A stretch of DNA of 36,322 bases from an uncultured Neglectibacter sp. GTDB lineage: Bacteria; Bacillota; Clostridia; Oscillospirales; Acutalibacteraceae. The DNA lies in the NCBI GenBank assembly GCA_937958185.1, contig CALFFN010000017.1, positions 1-36,322 on the forward strand, in the 5' to 3' direction. The position numbers and the translations under genes were made by a program. Each line of letters opens with the position of its first letter. The first letter of the stretch is position 1. The notes below the pieces were generated by a model that ran no database searches, was not told the DNA's origin, and saw only the letters and a program-made list of their open reading frames with translations. Of the stretch, positions 22,156-31,246 are shown one piece after another.

Positions 22156-22189
22156 AAAAGCCCCTTGCCAACACTGGCAAGGGGCTTTT
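22156..22189. terminator. Bidirectional terminator between serA and the SDR gene
   Basis: AAAAGCCCCTTGCCA / TGGCAAGGGGCTTTT is a perfect 15-bp stem with loop ACAC. It has U-runs in either direction and serves the convergent serA (+) and SDR (-) genes. Confidence 0.92.
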
Positions 22190-22238
22190 GTTCGTTTATC
22201 TGCCTGCAATCACGCAGCAGCCCTGGCACCCGATGAAA

Positions 22239-23042
22239 TCACCAGGTACGGGAACCCATGGAACGGAACTGGGCGACCGTAGGGGCATGGGAATTCATGC
22301 CGCCGTCCACGGTAATGATCTGCCCGCTGACATAGGCGCTTTCGTCAGAGCCGAAATACACGCAGGCATGACCGATATCCTCAGGGCAGCCATAGCGGTT
22401 CACCATGATGTTGCTGAGGAAGATGTCCTTCAGCGCCTGAGGTACGTGAGCGTCATTCTCCGGGGTAACGATCAGACCCGGACGGATACAGTTGCAGCGG
22501 ACATTGTCCTTGCCATATTGCAGCGCCACGGACTTGGTGAGCATATCTACACCTGCCTTGGCGCTGGCATAGGCGGTAGACCCCAGGTCGCCGCCGCAGG
22601 AAGCCATGGAGCCGATATTGATGATGGAGCCGCCCCGGGCGTCCTTCCGCATATGGGGCAGCACGCACTTCGTGACATAGAAGGTGCCGCGCATATCGCT
22701 CTGGAAAATAGCGTCCCACATTTCGATGGTCAGCTCGTCAACACGACCGTCCTTCAGCGCTACGTTGGCGGCGTTGTTCACCAGAATGTCGATATGACCG
22801 TAGGCTTCGGCGGTATCCTCCACCAGCTTTTCAATGCTGGCAGTGTCGGTAATGTCCATCACATGGAAGGACGCCTTGCCCCCTTCCGCAGTGATCCTGT
22901 CCACCACAGCCTGCCCTTTTTCCGCCCTGCGGCCGCAGACAACGACCTGCGCGCCCTCGGCGGCATAAAGCCTGGCAATTCCGATGCCGATACCACTGGT
23001 AGAGCCTGTGACGATAGCAACCTTGTTTTCCAACCTGTTCAT
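22239..23042 (-). CDS. SDR family NAD(P)-dependent oxidoreductase
   Basis: This 267-residue classical short-chain dehydrogenase has TGSTSGIG (12-19), NNAA (89-92), catalytic Ser145 and the YASAK motif (Tyr158, Lys162), then IRPGLIVTP and VSGQIITVDGGM. The C-terminus (NSHAPTVAQFRSM) is longer than the usual GG-terminus. Substrate could be a hydroxysteroid, sugar or acyl compound and cannot be resolved here. The start is the ATG with AAAGGAGAGG upstream; a 36-codon longer reading is rejected. A perfect CCATTT / AAATGG inverted repeat with 4-base centre (23081-23096) in the upstream gap may be an operator. Confidence 0.9.
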   Translation of the reverse strand: MNRLENKVAIVTGSTSGIGIGIARLYAAEGAQVVVCGRRAEKGQAVVDRITAEGGKASFHVMDITDTASIEKLVEDTAEAYGHIDILVNNAANVALKDGRVDELTIEMWDAIFQSDMRGTFYVTKCVLPHMRKDARGGSIINIGSMASCGGDLGSTAYASAKAGVDMLTKSVALQYGKDNVRCNCIRPGLIVTPENDAHVPQALKDIFLSNIMVNRYGCPEDIGHACVYFGSDESAYVSGQIITVDGGMNSHAPTVAQFRSMGSRTW

Positions 23043-23175
23043 GGCAAAGACCTCTCCTTTTCCAGAAAAATTTTTTATTCCCATTTTGATAAATGGCACA
23101 CAAATGATACACACGGAACATCCGCGGGGAACCACTGCAATTTTGTACAACTCCCTTGGGGAATGACCCGCCGGC

Positions 23176-24255
23176 TTATTCTTCCGTTTTGTCTTCGGGG
23201 GCGGCTTCCGGCTGAACAGGCGCTACAGGCTCTGCGGGAATTTCCTGCTGAGCAGGCACTGCAGGCTCAATAGGCTGCCGGACCGGCTCGGCAGGGACGG
23301 CAGGCTGTACGGGGTTGGGCGCTACAGGCTGCTGGGGGTAGCCGGGCTGAACAGGCTGGACGGGATAAACGGGCTGCACCGCGGGGAATGCCACAATGCT
23401 CATTTCCTTGCGCAGCTGACCGAGACACACGGCGAGCAGGATCGTACAGACCGCCGAAGCCAGCGTGGCAACACCGCTTACAAAGGAGGTAAACAGCCCT
23501 ACCAAGCCGGAAATGCAGCTGAGAACAGCGCCGATCCACATCAACGTGGTCAGGAACCGGGAGATACGGTACTCGGGAACGCCGGTCATGGCGCTGGTCT
23601 TAATGCGGTTGATCGTTCTGACAATGCTGGCATAATAGGCGATCATCAGCGCAAAAACGGCGGCACAGAGAATCACGACAAACACAAGACCCGCCGTTGC
23701 CCCGGCAGCATAGCTGGAATAATAGGAATCACTGCTGAAGGCGGCAGCCCCGGCAAAAATGAGGACAAAGCAGGCAACCACAAAAATTGCCGCAACGATA
23801 CACAGGAGCACCAGCGTGATGATGGAGATGACCTTGCAGATGGTGAGCCCGGCGGTGGAAATATTGCCGGAGGCCGTGCTGCGGCAGGTCGCCCATGTGA
23901 TCCACATGCCAACGGCGATCAGAATGCTGGGGATCAGACCGAGAATGGCACCAAAAGCGGTAGCGCCGGAAGAAGCGTCCATCATGGAATAGTAGACAGA
24001 CGGGGGAAGGCTTTCGCCGTAGCTTTCCATGAAGCTATAGGCATAATACGGAATGGCAGAGCCCGCTGTGATACTGGAGATAAAGGTCAGCACCAGCGTG
24101 ACGGAATAGAGGATCACCGCCGTCAGGAAAAGCGGAGAAGACCCAATTTTTTTGATGACGTTTACTGCGGGATTGCTGGACAGCATGGGCGTTCCAACCG
24201 AGCAGGGGCACACGGTACCGTCCGGGATTTCCCGACCGCATTTAGGACAAATCAT
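23176..24255 (-). CDS. Zinc-ribbon multi-pass membrane protein with Pro/Gln-rich tail
   Basis: This 359-residue protein begins with a zinc-ribbon-like MICPKCGREIPDGTVCPC motif. About five or six hydrophobic segments follow (roughly residues 40-65, 98-120, 137-170, 185-215, 240-290), then a tail from about residue 305 made of repeats such as VQPVYPVQPVQPGYP and PAEPV that ends in acidic residues. I recognise the architecture as common in Clostridia but know no function for it. The tail would be cytoplasmic or surface-exposed depending on topology. GGAGGG precedes the ATG. It may be cotranscribed with the SDR gene, 133 bases downstream. Confidence 0.8.
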   Translation of the reverse strand: MICPKCGREIPDGTVCPCSVGTPMLSSNPAVNVIKKIGSSPLFLTAVILYSVTLVLTFISSITAGSAIPYYAYSFMESYGESLPPSVYYSMMDASSGATAFGAILGLIPSILIAVGMWITWATCRSTASGNISTAGLTICKVISIITLVLLCIVAAIFVVACFVLIFAGAAAFSSDSYYSSYAAGATAGLVFVVILCAAVFALMIAYYASIVRTINRIKTSAMTGVPEYRISRFLTTLMWIGAVLSCISGLVGLFTSFVSGVATLASAVCTILLAVCLGQLRKEMSIVAFPAVQPVYPVQPVQPGYPQQPVAPNPVQPAVPAEPVRQPIEPAVPAQQEIPAEPVAPVQPEAAPEDKTEE

Positions 24256-24288
24256 AATACACCCTCCAAAAATTTTTGATGTGCTCTT

Positions 24289-24317
24289 ATTCTACAGGAA
24301 AAGTCTGAAAAATGCAA
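24289..24317 (-). promoter_or_regulatory. Promoter of the zinc-ribbon membrane protein gene
   Basis: On the minus strand TTGCAT (24317-24312) and TAGAAT (24294-24289) are 17 bases apart, 34 bases before the ATG. Confidence 0.72.
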
Positions 24318-24375
24318 GCTGTTTCCTCTCTCCCCCTTTCTTTGAAATTTTCCTCTACAAATTCCCTCTTTTCGG

Positions 24376-24404
24376 TAGACTTTTTTCCAGAAAAATGATA
24401 TATT
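24376..24404 (+). promoter_or_regulatory. Promoter of the SLH exoprotein gene
   Basis: TAGACT (24376-24381) and TATATT (24399-24404) are 17 bases apart, in an AT-rich stretch 33 bases before the ATG. It is divergent from the preceding promoter. Confidence 0.68.
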
Positions 24405-24436
24405 ATGTAAAGTTGAAAAATGGAGGAACCTGCTGC

Positions 24437-26068
24437 ATGAAAAAGAAAAAAGTCAAATTTTTAGGGCTGCTGTCAGCATTGGCACTGTTCTGCACCATGT
24501 TGTCCCAGCCGGCGATGGCGGCAAATTTCACCGACGTGCCGGGAAATATCTGGTACAGAAGCTATGTATATGATCTAGTCGGCAAAGGTATTATGCAGGG
24601 CAAGGGAGACGGGCGCTTCGACCCTGACGGGAAGTTTTCCCGGGCGGAGATGGTCGCCATCATGGCACGGTCCGCGCTGACGGAGGCAGAGCTGCGCCAG
24701 TATGAATTCCAGGGCGATTTTAAGGACGTGACCGTGAAGCACTGGGCGTACCGCTACATCAACTGGGCGGCGGAAGCCGGCGTGGTCAACGGCTGCGGCG
24801 ACGGCACCTTCCAGCCCAACCGTCCTGTTTCCCGGCAGGATATGGCGGTGATGCTGGTGAATTTCTCCAGGGCTACCGGCAGGCAGATCACCTCCACCCG
24901 CCCCCCGGTCAATTTTACGGACGGCGGCTCCATCGCGAAATATGCCGCCGCCAGCGTCAGCGCCTGCCAGCGGGCGGGTGTGATCACCGGCAGCGACAGC
25001 GGCGCGTTTATGCCCAAAGACACGGCCAGCAGAGCGCAAGCCGCCGCCATGTATTCCCGGTTTTTGACAAACTGCGTGGTGAAGGATTATAAAATCACGA
25101 AAAAGCGGGTATTTACCACCCCTGTGCGGGCAGTGGAATTTTCCGGGGACGCCTACAGCCCCCAGCTTGTGATGGGGCATGACAGGGTGACCGGCGGGGA
25201 AGCCCCCGGCTCCGTGGTGGAGCGCACCGGGGCAAAGGTCGCCGTCAACGCCGCGTTTTTCGATATGGACTCCTATCTTCCCCTCGGCACGCTGATACAG
25301 GACGGGCAGGTGCTTACCGTATGGGACCGGTTTGCCCCGGCACGGTCGGCGCTGGTCAAGGATTCCACGGGGCGGCTTTCCATTCAGAATTTCAGCACCA
25401 CACACACAATTACGCTGCAAAAGGAGGACGGCAGCGAAAGCGTGCTGCAGGGCGTTACTGTAAACAGAAAACCTGCTACCGCCACTGACGGCACCCGTAT
25501 TTTATTCACCCGAAAATGGGGCAGGACGCTGGGCTTTCCCGCCAAGGACGCCGTAGTGCTTGACGAAGAGGGAGTGATCCTTGCCATTTACCACGATGTG
25601 GACGTGGAGCTTCCCGAAACTGGTTATGTGCTGGCACAGCGCTCCCGCAGGCAGTATGAGGGGGATTTCTTTGATTCCTGCGCGGTAGGCATGACGGTAG
25701 ACATTGAACGGGAATACGAGGGCGCCCAGACCCAGGACATTGTGATGTCCATTGGCGCAGGACCCCGGCTGGTAAAGGACGGGCAGGTCTACGGCGGGCT
25801 GGAGACCTACCGGGCGGAGGGCTTTTCCGACCCCACTATCTCTACCTACAGCGCCCTGCGGGTGTGCCTGGGGCTGAAAGCGGACGGGAGCATCGTCATC
25901 GTTTCCGCCTATGCCACGCTGCCGCAGATGTCCAAGATCATGGTGAGCTTCGGCTGCCGGGACGCCATCAATTTTGACGGCGGCGGCTCTACCAACCTCT
26001 ATGTGGACGGGCAGTGGCTCCGGGGTCCGCAGGACAGACCGCTGAACAGTATCCTGATTTTCAAATAA
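24437..26068 (+). CDS. SLH-domain phosphodiester glycosidase family exoprotein
   Basis: This 543-residue secreted protein has a signal peptide (MKKKKVKF..., cleavage after AMA near residue 30). Three S-layer homology repeats follow (about 31-80, 93-145, 158-205) with NFTDVPGNIWYRSYV, DFKDVTVKHWAY and RAQAAAMYSRF. The C-terminal half is a phosphodiester glycosidase (NAGPA-type) domain with VNAAFFD, SIGAGPRLVKDG and the catalytic-region motif NFDGGGSTNLY. The SLH repeats would tether it to the cell wall, where the enzyme domain may cut phosphodiester-linked sugars. The substrate is inferred from family only. GGAGG lies 10 bases before the start. It is monocistronic. Confidence 0.9.
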   Translation: MKKKKVKFLGLLSALALFCTMLSQPAMAANFTDVPGNIWYRSYVYDLVGKGIMQGKGDGRFDPDGKFSRAEMVAIMARSALTEAELRQYEFQGDFKDVTVKHWAYRYINWAAEAGVVNGCGDGTFQPNRPVSRQDMAVMLVNFSRATGRQITSTRPPVNFTDGGSIAKYAAASVSACQRAGVITGSDSGAFMPKDTASRAQAAAMYSRFLTNCVVKDYKITKKRVFTTPVRAVEFSGDAYSPQLVMGHDRVTGGEAPGSVVERTGAKVAVNAAFFDMDSYLPLGTLIQDGQVLTVWDRFAPARSALVKDSTGRLSIQNFSTTHTITLQKEDGSESVLQGVTVNRKPATATDGTRILFTRKWGRTLGFPAKDAVVLDEEGVILAIYHDVDVELPETGYVLAQRSRRQYEGDFFDSCAVGMTVDIEREYEGAQTQDIVMSIGAGPRLVKDGQVYGGLETYRAEGFSDPTISTYSALRVCLGLKADGSIVIVSAYATLPQMSKIMVSFGCRDAINFDGGGSTNLYVDGQWLRGPQDRPLNSILIFK

Positions 26069-26083
26069 GATTTCTCCTCTGGC

Positions 26084-26118
26084 AAAAAGCGGCGGGTCGT
26101 TTTGACCCGCCGCTTTTT
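26084..26118. terminator. Bidirectional terminator between SLH protein and nagA
   Basis: AAAAAGCGGCGGGTC / GACCCGCCGCTTTTT is a perfect 15-bp stem with a GTTTT loop, placed between convergent genes. Confidence 0.94.
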
Positions 26119-26136
26119 ATGTTCAAAACGCCCTTT

Positions 26137-26171
26137 CTAACAACTAACAACTGAAAGCTAACAACTATTCG
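26137..26171 (+). repeat. Heptad repeat array overlapping the nagA stop codon
   Basis: Heptads CTAACAA, CTAACAA, CTGAAAG and CTAACAA end with CTATTCG, again after ACGCCCTTT. The minus-strand nagA stop codon (TAG) lies within the terminal CTATT, so the array abuts or supplies the gene end. Confidence 0.6.
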
Positions 26172-27289
26172 TGGTAGACCGCCACGATATCCAGCTTGTC
26201 GTCCAGCACCACCAGATCGGCGCGCTTGCCCGGCTCGATACTGCCGAGCTCCTGTTCCAGCCCGATGGAACGGGCGGGGATCAGGGTCGCCGCTTTCACT
26301 GCGGTTTCAAAGGGAATGCCGAAGCTGACAAGGTTCTTTACCTCCTGGTGGAGGTTGGTCACAGAGCCGGCGATGGTGCCGTCTTCCAGAGTGGCTTTGC
26401 CGTTTCGCACCGTGACCATCTGCCCGCCCAGATCAAAGGCTTCCCCCTCCGGGAGACCGTTTGCCCGCATGGAATCGCTGATGACCAGCGCCCTGTCCCC
26501 CAGCTGGCGGAAGGCAGTGCGGAGGACCGCCGGGTGAAGGTGAAGACCGTCGCAGATGATTTCCGCCAGAACGCGGTCGTCATCGAACACCGCGCCCACT
26601 ACGCCGGGGCTGCGGTGGCTCAGCCCGGACATGGCGTTAAAAAGGTGGGTGGCGTGGGTCACGCCGCAGTCAAAGGATTTCTTCGCTTCCTCATAATTTG
26701 CGGTGGTATGGGCGATGGATACGGCGCAGAGCCTGCTTGCTTCTTTGGCAAATTCATAGCCGCCGGGCTGCTCCGGGGCAAGAGCGATCAGCTTGACGAT
26801 GCCGCCGGAAAGCTCGTAAAAATGGCGGAACAGCTCCATATCGGGGGCAAGAATGGCTTCTTCCCTCTGGGCGCCCTTTTTCTCCTTTGAGATAAAGGGA
26901 CCTTCCATATTGACGCCCACTACCCTGGCGCCGTCCTCACAGGGGGCGTCCATGCATTTCCTGGCGGAAAGCAGCGCCTTTTCGATGATCTCCCGGTCGG
27001 TGGTCATGGTCGTAGGACAGAAGGAGGTGACGCCGTGCCGGATCAGGAACTGCGCCATGGTATCAATGGCTTCCCGGGTGCCGTCGCAGGTGTCCGCGCC
27101 GCCGCAGCCGTGAATGTGCACGTCTACGAACCCGGGAACGATGGTGTAGCCCTGACAGTCGACGACGGTATCCTCCGGCTGATAGGAAAGAGACTCCCCC
27201 ACCGCCTTGATCCTGCCGTTTTCCAGCTCCAGATCGCCCTGCACCAGACGGAAATCCTTGTCCAAATACTTCGCGTGAATCAGAAACAT
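26165..27289 (-). CDS. nagA: N-acetylglucosamine-6-phosphate deacetylase
   Basis: This 374-residue amidohydrolase converts GlcNAc-6-phosphate to GlcN-6-phosphate and acetate in amino-sugar recycling. Metal and catalytic motifs are all present: HIHGCGG (His58, His60), MEGPF with Glu129, IAHTTANYEEA with His194, THATHLFNAMS with His215, ICDGLHLHP and ISDSM with the catalytic Asp272. Length is normal. It is last in a minus-strand run, 35 bases after bofA, with AAAGGGAGAG as ribosome site. nagB is not in the window. Confidence 0.95.
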   Translation of the reverse strand: MFLIHAKYLDKDFRLVQGDLELENGRIKAVGESLSYQPEDTVVDCQGYTIVPGFVDVHIHGCGGADTCDGTREAIDTMAQFLIRHGVTSFCPTTMTTDREIIEKALLSARKCMDAPCEDGARVVGVNMEGPFISKEKKGAQREEAILAPDMELFRHFYELSGGIVKLIALAPEQPGGYEFAKEASRLCAVSIAHTTANYEEAKKSFDCGVTHATHLFNAMSGLSHRSPGVVGAVFDDDRVLAEIICDGLHLHPAVLRTAFRQLGDRALVISDSMRANGLPEGEAFDLGGQMVTVRNGKATLEDGTIAGSVTNLHQEVKNLVSFGIPFETAVKAATLIPARSIGLEQELGSIEPGKRADLVVLDDKLDIVAVYHE

Positions 27290-27324
27290 AGCTCTCTCCC
27301 TTTCAACTTCCGATTATTTTGAAT

Positions 27325-27498
27325 TTACAGTATCGTATTCAGCACCACCATCAGCGTGACCCCCGGAATGCCCAAAAGCCCGGACGCTGCCACGCTGAGA
27401 CGGCTGATCGGCAGCGCCACCCCGGTATAGGGGGCGGTCAGGTTCAAAAGCGCCATGGCGGCAAAGCCCAAAAGGGCGGAAATCAGGAAATTTTTCAT
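27325..27498 (-). CDS. bofA: BofA family pro-sigma-K processing inhibitor-like protein
   Basis: This 57-residue membrane protein has two hydrophobic segments and the BofA-family C-terminal signature GLLGIPGVTLMVVLNTIL. In Bacillus, BofA inhibits the SpoIVFB protease that activates sigma K in the mother cell, so its presence points to a spore-forming ancestry. I chose the second ATG (MKNFLISALL), which has AAAGGA at 9-base spacing; the first ATG directly abuts that site. It is placed between rnr and nagA instead of the recR neighbourhood common elsewhere. Confidence 0.8.
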   Translation of the reverse strand: MKNFLISALLGFAAMALLNLTAPYTGVALPISRLSVAASGLLGIPGVTLMVVLNTIL

Positions 27499-27596
27499 GG
27501 GATACATTCCTTTCTTTTTGTGAAAGCACAGTGTGGAAAGCGCAGCTTTTTTCTCACTGGTTATCCTTATGAAAGGTCTGTCCCGGTTATGCGTTC

Positions 27597-29828
27597 TCAG
27601 GCTTCCTGGGGAACAAAATCAATGCGCCCGGTGGCAACGTCCGCCCCGGCGACGATGATCCCGATCTCCTCCCCCATGACCAGCACCCTGCCGGAACGCA
27701 GGTCGTGGTGAGCGATCTCGCCGTCAAATTCAAAATCGGCGTTCTCAAAATCGTTCAGGCTCACAAAGCCCTCGGCGTTGTTTTGCAGCTTTACGAAAAT
27801 GCCCTTGGGCGTGACGCCGCTGATGATCCCCACATGGCGCTCGCCCAAATGCGCCCGCATATATTCGGCGGTGTAGCAGTCCTCCGCCGCGCGCTCCCCG
27901 GTGACGGCGCGGATCTCGTTCTGCGAGGACTGCAGTGCCGATTCCCCGGCAAAGGTCTTATAGCGCTTTGTAATGGTTTCCTTGCTTTCCCCCGCCGCCA
28001 GATCGCTTAAAATGCGGTGAATGGAGGTGTCGGGGTAACGGCGGATAGGCGAGGTAAAGTGGCTGTACTCTCCCAGCGCCAGACCAAAATGCCCCAGCTC
28101 ACGGTCGGCGTAACGGGCTTTTTCCATGGTGCGCAGGATACGCTGGTTCACAAGGGATTCCCTGCTTCCCCCCTTGACGCGCTCCAGCACGGTGGAAAAA
28201 TCCGCTGCGGTGGGGTTCCCCTTTTTCAGTTCGCCGCAGGCGATGCCCAGCCTGTCCAGCAGCTCGTACAACTCCTCTACCCGGTCGGGCCTGGGCTTTT
28301 CGTGAATGCGGTACAGGAAGGGTATCCCAGCGTCCAGCGCCGTTTTGGCGGCGGCGATGTTGGCGGAAATCATCATCTGCTCCACCAGCTCCTCCGCTTC
28401 CCCTGTGGTGCGGGGCAGCAGGTCGATACACACGCCGTTTTCGTCCAGCACAAATTTTGTCTCGTCGCTGGAAAGGTCCATCTCCCCGCGGCACTGGGCG
28501 TTGCGCTTCAAAATATCCGCCAGCTCCTTCGCCGCTTCCAGGCTTTCCCTGACCGGGGCGTACTTGTCCAGCAGATCTTGGGACGCTTTGCCCGCCAAAA
28601 TTTCATTGACCTCGGAATACACGCCGCGCACCTTGGAATGAATGACGGTCTTACGGAACAGATAATCGGTCATGTTGCCGTGGCTGTCGAAATCCATCAG
28701 GGCGGAAAAGGTCAGCTTGTCCATGCCGGCGTTCAGGGAACAGGCGCCGTTGGACAGCGCTTCCGGCAGCATGGGGATCACCCGGTCCGCAAAATAGACG
28801 GAGGTGCCCCGGAGGAAGGCTTCCCGGTCAATGGCGCTGCCCGCTTTGACATAGTGGGACACATCGGCGATATGGACGCCCAGCGTGTAGCCGTCCGCAG
28901 TTTTTCGGACAGAAATGGCGTCGTCCAAATCCTTTGCGTCGGCGCTGTCGATGGTAAATACAGGCTCGTCCCGCAGATCCAGACGGCTGTCGATATCCTT
29001 TTGGGTAACGGGCAGGTCGGCGACCGCCTCCGCTTCCGCCAGCACCTCTGGCGGAAATTCGGTGGGAATGCCGCAGCGCTCGATAATGGCATCGGCGCAG
29101 ACCCTGGCGCGGTCCCCGCTGCCGAACACAGACTGCACCTCGGCGGTGCGCCATTCTCCCCTGCCGTCACATTTGGGGAGGATCAGCACCTTGTCCCCGT
29201 CCTTCGCGCCGTGCAGATGGGTGGGAGAAATCTCCATGTCGTAGCGTATCGCGCCGTCGGGCGTGACCCGCGCGCCGTCCGCGTCGATGTGCACCGTGCC
29301 CGTGACGAACGCGGTGCTGTGGGACAGTATCCTCTTTATTCTGGCGCTGGGACCCTTGTCCCCCTTGCGTAAATCTGTCAGCAGCACCTCGTCGCCCACA
29401 AAAGCCCCTTGCAAAGCCGCACCGGGAATAAAGATATCCTCCGTGCCGATTTTCGGCTTGGCAAAGCCGAACCGCTCGGACAGTGCCACCAGAGTGGCGA
29501 CCACGTCCCCGGTGTGAGGGACCAGCTTGACCCAATGGTCCTTGTCCACAGTGATCTCACCCAGCTCTTCCAGCTTGTGAAGGGCTTCGTAAAAGTCATT
29601 TTTCTCCCGAATGCCCGCTTCCCGCATCAGCGACTTGGAGGGGACGCCGTTGCCGCCGCAGCGCTTCAGCGCCGCCACGATGAGCTTTTCCTCCAGGGTG
29701 CTTGCCGCGCTGGGCAGCTCGTAGGGCTCCTCCCGGTTCCTGCTGCCGCCGAACGCGGCATTATGATAGCTCCTGCTCATGGAGCCCTGGTTCTGATAGT
29801 GCCTTGTACTTCCGTTTCTTCTCTCCAT
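27597..29828 (-). CDS. rnr: Ribonuclease R
   Basis: This 743-residue 3'-5' exoribonuclease degrades structured RNA and acts with trans-translation. A basic, Ser/Asn/Arg-rich N-terminal tail (1-40) precedes a winged-helix domain, cold-shock domains (about 100-230), the RNB catalytic domain with TIDSADAKDLDDA (Asp294, 300, 302, 303) and HFTSPIRRYPD, and a C-terminal S1 domain (about 660-738). The lysine-rich tail found after S1 in some orthologues is absent. AAAAAGGAG precedes the ATG; murD ends 11 bases upstream. smpB, often adjacent in other genomes, is not nearby. Confidence 0.96.
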   Translation of the reverse strand: MERRNGSTRHYQNQGSMSRSYHNAAFGGSRNREEPYELPSAASTLEEKLIVAALKRCGGNGVPSKSLMREAGIREKNDFYEALHKLEELGEITVDKDHWVKLVPHTGDVVATLVALSERFGFAKPKIGTEDIFIPGAALQGAFVGDEVLLTDLRKGDKGPSARIKRILSHSTAFVTGTVHIDADGARVTPDGAIRYDMEISPTHLHGAKDGDKVLILPKCDGRGEWRTAEVQSVFGSGDRARVCADAIIERCGIPTEFPPEVLAEAEAVADLPVTQKDIDSRLDLRDEPVFTIDSADAKDLDDAISVRKTADGYTLGVHIADVSHYVKAGSAIDREAFLRGTSVYFADRVIPMLPEALSNGACSLNAGMDKLTFSALMDFDSHGNMTDYLFRKTVIHSKVRGVYSEVNEILAGKASQDLLDKYAPVRESLEAAKELADILKRNAQCRGEMDLSSDETKFVLDENGVCIDLLPRTTGEAEELVEQMMISANIAAAKTALDAGIPFLYRIHEKPRPDRVEELYELLDRLGIACGELKKGNPTAADFSTVLERVKGGSRESLVNQRILRTMEKARYADRELGHFGLALGEYSHFTSPIRRYPDTSIHRILSDLAAGESKETITKRYKTFAGESALQSSQNEIRAVTGERAAEDCYTAEYMRAHLGERHVGIISGVTPKGIFVKLQNNAEGFVSLNDFENADFEFDGEIAHHDLRSGRVLVMGEEIGIIVAGADVATGRIDFVPQEA

Positions 29829-29839
29829 ATTTCTCCTTT

Positions 29840-31225
29840 TTACTTCCTTTTCTCTGGCAGGTCGCTAATCAGGGCTTTGAAATGCCTGCCCCTTACTTCA
29901 AAATTGGGATAGAGGTCAAAGGCTGCGGAGGCTGGGGACAGGGACACGATATCTCCCGGCTCTCCCACGCTCTGTGCCGCGTTGACCGCTTCCTCCATGG
30001 TGGCTGCGTGAAGGACCTGCGGCTCGCCCTCTTTGTAATTTGCGGCGTTCTTCACCGCTTCCTCTATTTTCGGTCCCGTATCGCCCATGACGATCAGGGT
30101 CTTCACTTTTTCGCAGATCACAGGTCCCAGCGGGTCATAGGGGATATGCTTGTCATAGCCGCCGCAGATCAGAATGATTTTCTGAGGATACAGCGACAGC
30201 GTGCCGGAAATCGTCCTGGTGGGCGAGCTTGCAATGGAATCGTTATAGTATTTCACGCCGGAGACCTCCCGGACAAATTCCGCCCGGTGCTCCACGCCGC
30301 CAAAGGTTTTCGCCACGGACAAAACCGCCTCCGGGGAAACGTCTCCCCAAACAGCGCCGATGGCCGCCATATAGTTTTCCACATTGTGCCAGCCGGGCAG
30401 CTTGATGTCGGAAACCGCCAGCAGGCGCTCCCCCTGGACAAAAATCGCTTCCCCATCGCACCACACGCCGCGCTCAGGGCGCCGCTTCCTGCTGAAAAGC
30501 CACGTGTCGCCCCGGGTCTCATCGGCAAAGCCTGCGGTGATGTCGTTGTCCCCGTTCAAAACAGTGCGGGACAGGGCGCTCTGGTGCAGAAAAATATTTT
30601 TCTTGGCGTCGATATATTCCTGCATATCCTTGTGCATATCCAGATGGTTGGGAGACAGGTTGGTGACGACCGCCACATCGGGGCTTTCCCGCATGGAGAT
30701 CAGCTGGAAGCTGGACAGCTCCACCACGGCACAGTCCGTTTCGGACACGGTCTCGATCTCCGGCAGCAGGGGCTTGCCGATATTGCCGCCCAGATGGACG
30801 GTTTTTCCCTGCGCTTTCAGAAATTCGGACAGGATCGTGGTGGTGGTGGTTTTGCCGTCGCTGCCTGTCACGGCGTAAATTTTGCAGGGGCAAAGCTCGA
30901 AAAACAGCTCCATCTCGCTGGTGACGGCAGAGCCGCGCTTCCGGGCGGCGGTGAGCTCCGGCAGGTAGTATTTCATGCCGGGGGTGCGGAAAATCATGTC
31001 TTCGTGCAGGTCCTGCAAGTACCCGTCCCCAAGGATCAGCTTCACGCCCTGCTTTTGCAGCTTCTCCCCGGTTTCGCCCAGCTCGGATAAGCTGCGCCTG
31101 TCCCTGGCAGAGACGATGGCACCTTTCTGCCGGAACAGGTCGATGAGCGGCAAATGGCTGCGCCCGATACCGCAGAAGGTAACGGACTTTCCAGGAAGCT
31201 CCCGGAAAAATTGTTCTTTCGTCAT
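29840..31225 (-). CDS. murD: UDP-N-acetylmuramoyl-L-alanine--D-glutamate ligase
   Basis: This roughly 461-residue ATP-dependent ligase adds D-Glu to UDP-MurNAc-L-Ala in the cytoplasm. It has the Mur N-terminal domain, ATP loop GSDGKTTTTT (121-130), the NLSPNHLDMHKDMQEYIDAK signature with the carbamylatable lysine region, and the C-terminal CGGYDKHIPYDPL and DTGPKIEEAV motifs. Start is uncertain: I prefer the ATG at 31225, but an in-frame GTG at 31246 immediately follows the ABC exporter stop codon, and no strong ribosome site discriminates. It lies outside a dcw cluster, between an ABC exporter and rnr. Confidence 0.94.
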   Translation of the reverse strand: MTKEQFFRELPGKSVTFCGIGRSHLPLIDLFRQKGAIVSARDRRSLSELGETGEKLQKQGVKLILGDGYLQDLHEDMIFRTPGMKYYLPELTAARKRGSAVTSEMELFFELCPCKIYAVTGSDGKTTTTTILSEFLKAQGKTVHLGGNIGKPLLPEIETVSETDCAVVELSSFQLISMRESPDVAVVTNLSPNHLDMHKDMQEYIDAKKNIFLHQSALSRTVLNGDNDITAGFADETRGDTWLFSRKRRPERGVWCDGEAIFVQGERLLAVSDIKLPGWHNVENYMAAIGAVWGDVSPEAVLSVAKTFGGVEHRAEFVREVSGVKYYNDSIASSPTRTISGTLSLYPQKIILICGGYDKHIPYDPLGPVICEKVKTLIVMGDTGPKIEEAVKNAANYKEGEPQVLHAATMEEAVNAAQSVGEPGDIVSLSPASAAFDLYPNFEVRGRHFKALISDLPEKRK

Positions 31226-31246
31226 GTGGTCACACTTCCAATCCAC

